Of a stretch of DNA of 11,372 nt, positions 5,139 to 11,372 are shown piece after piece (the first letter of the stretch is position 1; every line of letters starts with the position of its first letter). The notes under the pieces are model-generated. The model worked only from the letters and a program-made list of their open reading frames with translations. It made no database searches and was not told where the DNA came from. Position numbers and translations under genes: made by a program. This stretch comes from Burkholderiaceae bacterium. Lineage in GTDB: Bacteria > Pseudomonadota > Gammaproteobacteria > Burkholderiales > Burkholderiaceae_E. The stretch is from the NCBI GenBank assembly GCA_019428955.1, contig JAHYJF010000094.1:1-11372 (forward strand), in the 5' to 3' direction.

Positions 5139-7517
5139 ATGCAGATGCTGCGACTGGCATTGACAACCTGGTTGGCCATGACACTGGCCGGCACGGCGCT
5201 CGCCCAACCCCAGCGCGTCGATACCGTAGTTGTCGAACTCGTCGCCGAGAGCGCCGCGATCGTCCCCGGGGCGAGCACGCGCATCGGCTTGCGCCTGGTG
5301 CATGACCCGGAGTGGCATACCTACTGGCGCAATCCCGGTGACTCGGGGTTGCCGACGCGCATTGAACTCGCGCTTCCGGCGGGCTTCTCGGCGGGACCGA
5401 TCGAATGGCCGGCGCCACAACGCTTGTTCATCCCGCCGCTGGCCAACTACGGTTATGAAGGCGAGGTGGTGCTGCCGCTGACGCTGGCGGTGCCGACGAA
5501 CCTGGTCGGTGAATCGGTGCGCATCGACGCCCAGGCCGCCTGGCTGGTTTGCCGTGAAGTCTGTGTTCCCGGTGAGGCATCGCTGACCCTGACCCTGCCG
5601 ATCCAACGCAGCGGGACGCCCGGATCATCCCAATTCGCTGCGCTGTTCGAGAAGATGCGCCAGCGCACGCCATCGGCTGCTGTGCCGGTGGCGGTGAGCG
5701 AGAGCGGCGGGCGCCTGTCGCTTAGCTTTGCGTCGGCAGTCACTGGCGCCGAAGTGGGTTATGCGGAGTTCTTTCCCTACGCGGAAGGAGTGCTCGCCAA
5801 CGCCGCCCCTCAGCGCCTCTACCGGGTTGATGCCAGCACGCTGCGGCTTGAAGTCGAGCGCGCCAAGGACGAAGCGCTGCCGGCACTGCCGGGATCGCCC
5901 GTTGCCACTAAGCCGACGGTAGCGCCCGGGCCTCTCGCGGCCGCCGAAGGGGTAATTATCCTTGACGGGTGGCCCTTTGAGGTCAAGCCCTCGGCTGCAG
6001 CAGGCGCCGCCAGAGGCTCGCTGATCGCCACGGTGCCGGGGTCGCCGGCGAGCGCTCGCGACCTCGGGCGCGACCAGAGCCTGGTGTCGCGGCTGCTCGA
6101 GGGCGCCGGAATTGGCCGTGGCGCCAGCCGGGCGGAGCCCGCCGCCGGCGGACCATTGGGCACCGGCAACGCCGCTTCATCGCCGCTAACTGCTGCCGGC
6201 GGCACACCGGTGACCGATACCACACTGTCCCTGGCCCTGCTGTTCGCATTGCTCGGCGGGATGATTCTCAACCTGATGCCCTGCGTCTTCCCGGTGGTCG
6301 GCCTCAAGCTGCTGGGATTTGCCGGTCAGGGTGCCGGTAGCGGAGGAACGTTGAGTCCCGGCCAGCGCCGCCACCTGCGCCATGGCGCGGCTTCGTTCGC
6401 GCTCGGGGTGCTGGTGTCGTTCTGGCTGCTGGCGGCACTGCTGCTCGCGCTTCGTTCGGTCGGCGAGGCCGCCGGCTGGGGTTTCCAGCTCCAGTCGCCG
6501 GGTTTCGTGGCGGGGATGGCGCTGCTCTTCGTGATCGTGGGTCTGAACTTCTCGGGGGTCTTCGAGTTCGGCGCCAGCATGACGCGGCTGGGCGAAATCG
6601 AATCGCATCTGGTCGAAGACGAACGATTCGGCCGCCACCGACTGTTCTCCTCCTTCGGATCGGGGGTGCTGGCGGTACTGGTGGCCACCCCGTGTTCGGC
6701 TCCGTTCATGGGCTCGGCACTGGGCTTCACGCTCAGCCAGCCGGCCCCAGCTGCACTTGCGGTCTTCACTGCTCTGGGCGTCGGGATGGCGCTGCCCTAC
6801 GTCCTGCTGGGGATCTTCCCTGGCTGGCTGCGCCTGTTGCCCAAGCCGGGCCGCTGGATGGAGACGTTCAAGGAACTGCTGGCATTCCCGATGTACGCGA
6901 CGGCCGCCTGGCTGGCGTGGGTCCTGGGGCGCCAGACCGATATCGACGCGGTGTTCGGCCTGGTGTTGGGCGCGATACTGGTGGCGCTGGCGGCGTGGGT
7001 CTTCGGGCGCTTCGTGCAGCTTGGCAGCGCCCGGCCCGGAACAGCCCGGCGCGCCGTGATGACGGCGCTTGCCGTGGCGCTGCTGATGACCGGCCTTTGG
7101 GCCGCGCGGCCCGGCGCTGGTCCGGCGTCAGCACTACCAGCGGGCAGCGCCGCGATCGACTGGCAGCCGTGGTCGCAGGCCGCGGTGGCGGGAGCGGTCG
7201 GGTCGGGTCACGCCGTGTTCGTCGATTTCACCGCCGATTGGTGCGTTTCGTGCAAGGTCAACGAGAAGATCGTGCTCGATCGCGAAGAGGTCGGCCTGGA
7301 GTTCAAGCGCCGCGGGGTCAAGATGTTGCGCGCCGACTGGACGCGCGCCGATCCGGCGATTACCGCCGAACTGGCGCGGCACGGTCGCAATGGCGTCCCG
7401 CTCTATCTCCTCTATGTGCCCGGTGAAGCCCGGCCGCGCGTGCTGCCCGAGATCCTCACGGTAGGCACCGTCATGGCGGCGCTGGCCGCTGTCCCGGTCC
7501 CTCGCTCCGGTCTATAA
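5139..7517 (+). CDS. dsbD: Thiol:disulfide interchange protein of the DsbD/ScsB type
   Basis: A 792-residue inner-membrane protein that passes electrons from cytoplasmic thioredoxin to periplasmic thiol proteins. Order: signal peptide (about 1-22, ending GTALA-QPQ); periplasmic N-terminal domain with WHTYWRNPGDSGLPT and the cysteine pair C138-REV-C142, which is the ScsB-like form rather than the short E. coli nDsbD; a Gly/Ala/Pro-rich linker (about 250-355); eight predicted membrane segments with the reactive cysteines C382 (LNLMPCVFPVVG) and C519 (VATPCSAPFMG); and a C-terminal thioredoxin-like domain with FTADWCVSC (C702, C705). All three cysteine pairs are intact. ATG 5139 follows GGGGAGGG closely; ATG 5145 is an alternative start with more usual spacing. 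The downstream promoter of the B12 riboswitch overlaps its stop codon. It could equally be labelled scsB. Confidence 0.93.
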   Translation: MQMLRLALTTWLAMTLAGTALAQPQRVDTVVVELVAESAAIVPGASTRIGLRLVHDPEWHTYWRNPGDSGLPTRIELALPAGFSAGPIEWPAPQRLFIPPLANYGYEGEVVLPLTLAVPTNLVGESVRIDAQAAWLVCREVCVPGEASLTLTLPIQRSGTPGSSQFAALFEKMRQRTPSAAVPVAVSESGGRLSLSFASAVTGAEVGYAEFFPYAEGVLANAAPQRLYRVDASTLRLEVERAKDEALPALPGSPVATKPTVAPGPLAAAEGVIILDGWPFEVKPSAAAGAARGSLIATVPGSPASARDLGRDQSLVSRLLEGAGIGRGASRAEPAAGGPLGTGNAASSPLTAAGGTPVTDTTLSLALLFALLGGMILNLMPCVFPVVGLKLLGFAGQGAGSGGTLSPGQRRHLRHGAASFALGVLVSFWLLAALLLALRSVGEAAGWGFQLQSPGFVAGMALLFVIVGLNFSGVFEFGASMTRLGEIESHLVEDERFGRHRLFSSFGSGVLAVLVATPCSAPFMGSALGFTLSQPAPAALAVFTALGVGMALPYVLLGIFPGWLRLLPKPGRWMETFKELLAFPMYATAAWLAWVLGRQTDIDAVFGLVLGAILVALAAWVFGRFVQLGSARPGTARRAVMTALAVALLMTGLWAARPGAGPASALPAGSAAIDWQPWSQAAVAGAVGSGHAVFVDFTADWCVSCKVNEKIVLDREEVGLEFKRRGVKMLRADWTRADPAITAELARHGRNGVPLYLLYVPGEARPRVLPEILTVGTVMAALAAVPVPRSGL

Positions 7518-7518
7518 T
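7513..7518 (+). promoter_or_regulatory. Consensus -10 (TATAAT) for the riboswitch-btuB transcript
   Basis: A perfect TATAAT contains the dsbD stop codon TAA (7515-7517). A start about seven bases downstream (near 7525) would fall just before the riboswitch aptamer. No good -35 is visible in the end of dsbD (TGTCCC at 7490-7495 with a 17-base spacer). Confidence 0.55.
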
Positions 7519-7528
7519 CGACCCGCTT

Positions 7529-7802
7529 TCGGTGACGCGCACGCAATCCCGGTGCGCGCTTAAACGGGAAACAGGGAGCCTGGCCACGACCAGTGGCAAG
7601 GGCCAACCTGTGCTGCCCCCGCAACGGTAAGCGGTCGCGCGGATCGAGGTCCGCGCTGGCGCATCTCGCAGCCACTGGAGAGCATGTCCCTCGACCTTTA
7701 TGAAGTCGAGGTTGGCATGCACTCCGGGAAGGCGATGCGCGCAATCGTGTGCTGGGTTCGTTCGAACTCAGACCACTGACCGCCAGCCCGGAGACCGGCC
7801 GA
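7529..7802 (+). promoter_or_regulatory. Cobalamin riboswitch
   Basis: A complete adenosylcobalamin-class aptamer in the leader of btuB. Conserved core pieces appear in the right order: TTAAACGGGAA (7560-7570), GCCAACCTGTGCTGCCCCCG (from 7602), CAACGGTAAGCGG, GCAGCCACTGG (7667-7677), CCGGGAAGG (7724-7732) and the B12 box AGCCCGGAGACCGGCC (7785-7800). Variable arms are long, including a perfect CTCGAC/GTCGAG hairpin at 7680-7710. At about 270 nt it is large for the class. Binding of B12 is expected to lower btuB expression. Boundaries are approximate. Confidence 0.95.
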
Positions 7803-7958
7803 GAGGGTGGATGGGCGGTCTTCGCGAGTTGCCGTAGCACAAGCGCAAGGTGCCGGCCTCATCCCTTTTCGCAGTCTGCGCGTCACGGCGGGTGACGTGC
7901 GAGCATGCCGCCCCGGGGCTGCCGCAAAGCGGCGCGAAGGGCGCGGTGGAGAGAGTCG
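7803..7958 (+). promoter_or_regulatory. btuB leader downstream of the riboswitch (expression platform)
   Basis: About 156 non-coding bases between aptamer and start codon. Visible structures are a 9-10 bp hairpin centred on CGTCAC-ggcgg-GTGACG (7881-7897) and GCCGC-aaa-GCGGC (7921-7933). Neither is followed by a T tract, so control of translation seems more likely than an intrinsic terminator. A good Shine-Dalgarno, GGAG at 7948-7951, lies seven bases before ATG 7959. Which helix masks it cannot be decided by eye. Confidence 0.5.
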
Positions 7959-9803
7959 ATGTCTTCCATTGTCAACAGAATTGCTGCCGCGTCACTGGCG
8001 CTCATGCCTATGGCCGCTGGTGCCCAGGCGGTATCCGAGATCGTGATCACTGCGACCAGAACCGAGGAACCGGCGGACACGGTGCTGGCCGACGTCACCG
8101 TGATCGGACGCGATGCCATCGAGCGCTCCGGCGCCGCGAGCCTGGCAGAGTTGTTACGCACCAGCGTCGGGGTCGAGACCTCGCAAAACGGCGGCGTCGC
8201 CGGGCTCAGCGGGATCTTTCTGCGCGGCAGCCGTACGGCGCAGACCCTGGTGCTGGTCGATGGCGTGCGCCTGGAAAATCCCACCAGCGGCGGAGCCAAT
8301 CTTGAGTTCATCCCGATCGCCAGCATCGAACGGATCGAGATCGTCAAGGGTCCCCTGTCGTCGCTCTACGGTTCCGGCGCGATCGGCGGCGTGATCCAGA
8401 TCTTTACCCGCGGCGCTGCGGCCGGTTCCGGGACCGGCACCAGCCAGGAAGCGGCGCTGTCGACGGGGTCTCTGGGCACCAGCGCGGTGAGCGCGGGCTT
8501 GTCCGCCCGCAGCGCTGCCACGCGCTGGAATCTGTCAGCGAGCCACGACCAGACCGATGGCTTCGACGCCACGGTTCCCGGGTCGGTCAACTACCAGGCC
8601 GACCGTGATTCGAGCCGTCGCGACAGCTTTGCCGCCGGCTTTGCCCATCGTTTCTCGGAGCAGGTGGAAATCGGCTTCGACGCGCGCGCCAACCGGGGCC
8701 GAACCGCCTACGACGACGCCTGGTCGAGCCCGGGCAGTGCCGAAATCACTTTCCGCAGCGACGCGTTCTCGGCGTTCGCGCGCCTGCACCCGAGCGCCGC
8801 CTGGGATAGCACGCTGCGCGTCGGCAGCACCGCCATCGACTACGACTACGCGGCGTTCTCGTTTGCGCCCCGCACCCGTTCCCGGACGATCACCTGGCAG
8901 AATACCTACGCCCTCGATTCCGGGTCGCTGCTCTTTGGAATCGAGCACCTGCAGCAAAAAATCGCCGGCGCAGGGGTGAGCACCGGGGACTATGCCTATG
9001 TCCGCGCTGATCGGGCGACGCGCTCGGCGTATCTCGGTTATGCGATCGAGCGCGCGGCTCATTCGCTACGCGTCAACGTGCGGCGCGACGACATCGACAG
9101 TGTCGGTGCTCAGACCACCGGGACCCTGGCCTACGGCTGGCGCGCCAGCGAGCAATGGCGTCTGCGCGCGAGCGTCGGCAGTGCCTTCAGGGCGCCGACC
9201 TTCGACGATCTCTACAGTCCGTTTGGCGCCAATCCGGGCCTGCGCCCGGAGCGTTCGCTCGGCTGGGAATTGGGCGCCGACTATAGCCGCCAGGCCACTA
9301 CGGTGCGCACCTCGCTGTTCGCCAGCCGCATCCTGGACGCGATCGAACTCGACAGCGACTATGTGCCCCAAAACCTCGCTTCGACCAGGGTGCACGGGGT
9401 CAGCGTCGACGCGCGTAAGAGCATCGGCGCGCTGGTCCTGCGGGCAGCGCTCACGATCCAGGATCCCACGGGCAAGTGGACCGATCCCGCCACTGGCGAG
9501 CAGCGCAGCGGCGAACTAACCAGGCGCGCCCGGCACTATGGGACGATGGGAGCAAGCTGGCATGGCCACGGCTGGCGGCTAAACGGCGAACTGGTGGCTC
9601 AGGGGCGGCGGATCGACAGCGATGGCGCCGAACTCGGCGGCTACACGGTGGTCAATCTTGGCGCGGCCTGGGCCCTGGCGAGGGACTGGGAATTGTTCGT
9701 GCGCGCGAGCAACGTCGCTGATCGCAGCTACCAGACCGCGTCCGGCTACGCCTCGCCCCCGCGCCAGTTGCTCGTCGGGGTGCGTTTCGCCAGCACGCCG
9801 TGA
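7959..9803 (+). CDS. btuB: TonB-dependent vitamin B12 (corrinoid) outer-membrane receptor
   Basis: Imports cobalamin across the outer membrane using TonB energy. The 614-residue precursor has a signal peptide ending AGAQA (cleavage after about residue 24), a TonB-box-like segment SEIVITATRTEEP (from residue 26), a plug domain (about 45-150) with LRGSRTAQTLVLVDGVRLENP and GPLSSLYGSGAIGGVIQI, then a beta-barrel to the C-terminus ending with the strand QLLVGVRF. Four extra residues (ASTP) follow the usual terminal Phe. ATG 7959 is supported by GGAG with seven-base spacing and by the signal peptide; the open frame upstream to 7905 is leader. Specificity for B12 comes from the riboswitch upstream and the BtuF-like gene downstream. 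The stop overlaps the next start in GTGA. Confidence 0.95.
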   Translation: MSSIVNRIAAASLALMPMAAGAQAVSEIVITATRTEEPADTVLADVTVIGRDAIERSGAASLAELLRTSVGVETSQNGGVAGLSGIFLRGSRTAQTLVLVDGVRLENPTSGGANLEFIPIASIERIEIVKGPLSSLYGSGAIGGVIQIFTRGAAAGSGTGTSQEAALSTGSLGTSAVSAGLSARSAATRWNLSASHDQTDGFDATVPGSVNYQADRDSSRRDSFAAGFAHRFSEQVEIGFDARANRGRTAYDDAWSSPGSAEITFRSDAFSAFARLHPSAAWDSTLRVGSTAIDYDYAAFSFAPRTRSRTITWQNTYALDSGSLLFGIEHLQQKIAGAGVSTGDYAYVRADRATRSAYLGYAIERAAHSLRVNVRRDDIDSVGAQTTGTLAYGWRASEQWRLRASVGSAFRAPTFDDLYSPFGANPGLRPERSLGWELGADYSRQATTVRTSLFASRILDAIELDSDYVPQNLASTRVHGVSVDARKSIGALVLRAALTIQDPTGKWTDPATGEQRSGELTRRARHYGTMGASWHGHGWRLNGELVAQGRRIDSDGAELGGYTVVNLGAAWALARDWELFVRASNVADRSYQTASGYASPPRQLLVGVRFASTP

Positions 9804-10696
9804 AGAAGCGGGTCTGGCGGGCGCTGTGGCGGCGGGGAATTGTCCTGAGCTTGTGTGCCGGGTTCTGGACAGCTGCTCTGGCTCAGCCGGCGACCGACGC
9901 CGGCTTGTTGCGGGATGACTGGGGCAGGGCGCTGCCGGCCGTGCCGCGGCCCACCCGCATCGTCGTGCTGGCCCCTCATCTGACCGAGTCGCTGGCGGTT
10001 GCAGGGTTGCTGGGGCAGGTCATCGCAATCGACGCCAACAGCGATTTTCCCGCCGAAGTTGCGGACTTGGAGCACATCAGGGCCTATCCGCCACCGGGCC
10101 CGGAGCGCCTGCTGGCCTTGCGTGCGCAATGGGTCATGGTGTGGGCTCCGGGAATATCGCGCAGCTGGGTTGAGAGGGTCGAGCGGACCGGCATCACGGT
10201 ATTTGTGTCCGATCCGCGTACCCTTGGCGATGTCGCCGGAAACATCGAGCGCTTCGCGGCGATCAGCGCCCAGCCGCAACTCGCCCATGCTGCGGCGCTG
10301 GCTTTTCATGCGCGGCTTGCGCGGCTCGAGCAACGCTTCAGTGGGCGAGCGCCGGTGTCGGTCTTCTACCAGGTCTGGGCCCGGCCGCTGGTGTCGCTGG
10401 GCAGCGGCGACGTTACCGCCGACGCCATGCGGGTATGCGGTGCGCGCAATGTCTTTGCGGGAGCGGCGCTGGCCGCGCCGCAGGTGAGCGAGGAGGCGGT
10501 GCTCGCCGCCCGCCCGCGCCTGATCGTGGCTGCCGACCACCCCGACAGCGCCCTGCGCTGGCGGCGGCTGGGGGCAATCGCCCCGGCCGGCTTCGCGCAT
10601 TTCGCCTACCTCGAACCGTCGGCCATCCAGCGCCCGGGACCGAGGATCCTCGACGCGGTCGAACAGCTATGTGAAATGGTCGACGCCGCGCGCTGA
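9800..10696 (+). CDS. btuF: Periplasmic cobalamin-binding protein, BtuF-like
   Basis: A 298-residue periplasmic-binding protein (PF01497-type fold) expected to hand B12 to the BtuCD ABC transporter. It has a signal peptide with basic N-terminus (MKKRVWRALWRR), hydrophobic core and cleavage near AALA-QP (after residue 28); Cys19 is not in a valid lipobox. The mature start RIVVLAPHLTESLAVAGLLG and the later GPERLLALRAQWVMVW follow the BtuF/FhuD pattern of the first lobe; a long helix (about residues 150-180) links to the second lobe, which contains SLGSGDVTADAMRVCGARNVF. The GTG start overlaps the btuB stop (GTGA), so translation is probably coupled and under the same riboswitch. Heme or iron-siderophore binding is possible for this fold, but context favours B12. 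No btuC or btuD follows. Confidence 0.9.
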   Translation: MKKRVWRALWRRGIVLSLCAGFWTAALAQPATDAGLLRDDWGRALPAVPRPTRIVVLAPHLTESLAVAGLLGQVIAIDANSDFPAEVADLEHIRAYPPPGPERLLALRAQWVMVWAPGISRSWVERVERTGITVFVSDPRTLGDVAGNIERFAAISAQPQLAHAAALAFHARLARLEQRFSGRAPVSVFYQVWARPLVSLGSGDVTADAMRVCGARNVFAGAALAAPQVSEEAVLAARPRLIVAADHPDSALRWRRLGAIAPAGFAHFAYLEPSAIQRPGPRILDAVEQLCEMVDAAR

Positions 10697-10704
10697 GCCG
10701 GAAG

Positions 10705-11372
10705 TCAGCGCAGACCCAGGACGTCGTGCATGTCGTACAGGCCGCTGCTGCGCCCGGCGAGAAAACGGCAGGCGCGCAGTGCGCCCAGCGCGTAGCTGAG
10801 CCGGCTCGCCGCGCGATGGGTGATTTCGATGCGTTCGCCATCGCCGGCAAACAGCACCGTGTGGTCGCCGACGATGTCGCCGCCGCGGATCGCCGAAAAA
10901 CCGATCGTCGCCGGGTCGCGTTCGCCGGTGACACCCTCGCGGGCGAACACTGCGACCTTGTCGAGATCACGCCCGAGAGCCTTGGCCACTACCTCGCCCA
11001 TGCGCAAGGCGGTTCCCGATGGGGCGTCGACCTTATGGCGATGATGGGCCTCGATGATTTCGATGTCGTAGCCCTGCGCGAAATGTTGGGCCGCGAATTC
11101 GAGCAGCTTGAGGGTGACGTTTACTCCCACGCTCATGTTCGGTGCGCTGACGATTGCGATCCGGCGCGCGGCGTCCGCGATCGCCTCGCGACCGGCAGCG
11201 TCGAAACCGGTGGTGCCGATCACCATCTGCACGCCGGCGCCGCCGCAGGCCCGCAGGTGCTCGAGGGTGCCTTGCGGCCGGGTGAAATCGATCAGTACGT
11301 CAGCGCCGGCCAGGGAGGCCTCGAGGTCGTCGCTTATGACGACCCCGGTGCTGCGGCCAATCGCTTCGCCGG
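10705..11372 (-). CDS. dapB: 4-hydroxy-tetrahydrodipicolinate reductase (5' part outside window)
   Basis: NAD(P)H-dependent reductase of the diaminopimelate/lysine pathway. The visible portion is the C-terminal 222 or so codons; the N-terminal nucleotide-binding glycine motif lies beyond the window end. From the edge it reads GEAIGRSTGVVISDDLE, ADVLIDFTRPQGTLEHL, then VIGTTGF, APNMSVGVN, the catalytic signature EAHHRHKVDAPSGTAL (His and Lys equivalent to E. coli H159 and K163), the GFSAIRGGDIVGDHTV block and LYDMHDVLGLR at the end. The in-frame GTG codon at 11232 is internal. It converges on btuF with eight bases between the stops; no terminator is visible there. Confidence 0.96.
   Translation of the reverse strand, partial: GEAIGRSTGVVISDDLEASLAGADVLIDFTRPQGTLEHLRACGGAGVQMVIGTTGFDAAGREAIADAARRIAIVSAPNMSVGVNVTLKLLEFAAQHFAQGYDIEIIEAHHRHKVDAPSGTALRMGEVVAKALGRDLDKVAVFAREGVTGERDPATIGFSAIRGGDIVGDHTVLFAGDGERIEITHRAASRLSYALGALRACRFLAGRSSGLYDMHDVLGLR

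Noticed and set aside
4980..5606. Long minus-strand open frame leading into the ZapB-like gene (to 278 codons).
   Set aside because: The extension runs antisense to dsbD and across the promoter region, with Arg/Gln-rich composition; only the last 69 codons resemble a known protein.
7412..8347. Several open frames on both strands across the riboswitch and btuB leader.
   Set aside because: The region is explained by the cobalamin riboswitch and its leader; the frames lack recognisable domains and run into dsbD or btuB.
9746..10600. Minus-strand open frame of 284 codons opposite btuF.
   Set aside because: It is the mirror frame of a high-GC gene; it is rich in Arg, Gln and Pro and shows no recognisable domain, while btuF on the plus strand is clear.
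1..11372. Mobile element, CRISPR array, toxin-antitoxin or defence system.
   Set aside because: No transposase, integrase, repeat-spacer pattern, toxin-like small gene pair or composition break was seen; every coding block is a familiar housekeeping, malonate or B12-uptake gene.

Overview
The window is GC-rich (roughly two thirds G+C by eye), dense, chromosomal-type DNA. It has no insertion sequence, phage gene, integrase, CRISPR array or tRNA that I can see. The ZapB-like / zapA / 6S RNA / EVE-domain block, the 6S RNA structure and the ScsB-type DsbD together suggest a Betaproteobacterium. The order and genus cannot be fixed from this sequence alone.

Layout. (1) Positions 2-2175 and on to 3706, plus strand: the 3' part of lgt (lipoprotein diacylglyceryl transferase), then a malonyl-CoA decarboxylase starting 2 bases after the lgt stop, then a malonyl-CoA synthetase (matB) starting 10 bases later. 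These look like one transcription unit. (2) Positions 3708-4979, minus strand, transcribed towards the malonate genes: a small ZapB-like coiled-coil gene, zapA, the 6S RNA gene (a non-coding gene at about 4234-4413) and an EVE-domain gene whose stop lies 1 base from the matB stop. (3) Positions 4980-5138: a divergent intergenic region with two perfect inverted repeats and a promoter candidate facing each way. (4) Positions 5139-7517, plus: a ScsB/DsbD-type membrane thiol:disulfide reductase. (5) Positions 7513-10696, plus: a promoter whose TATAAT overlaps the dsbD stop, a complete cobalamin (B12) riboswitch, a btuB-type TonB-dependent receptor and an overlapping btuF-type periplasmic binding protein. 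(6) Positions 10705-11372, minus: dapB, cut by the window end.

How the genes work together. MatB activates malonate to malonyl-CoA, and malonyl-CoA decarboxylase turns this into acetyl-CoA and CO2; no malonate transporter or regulator is present here. The ZapB-like/ZapA pair belongs to FtsZ-ring assembly, and 6S RNA is the global sigma70-RNA polymerase regulator. The riboswitch-btuB-btuF block is a B12-repressed outer-membrane and periplasmic corrinoid uptake module; its inner-membrane ABC partners (btuCD) are not in this window.

I did not find a clearly new biological system. The most useful items beyond ordinary gene calling are the 6S RNA gene, the riboswitch and its promoter, a possible leaderless promoter for the ZapB-like/zapA transcript, and an unexplained perfect 13-bp dyad upstream of dsbD.
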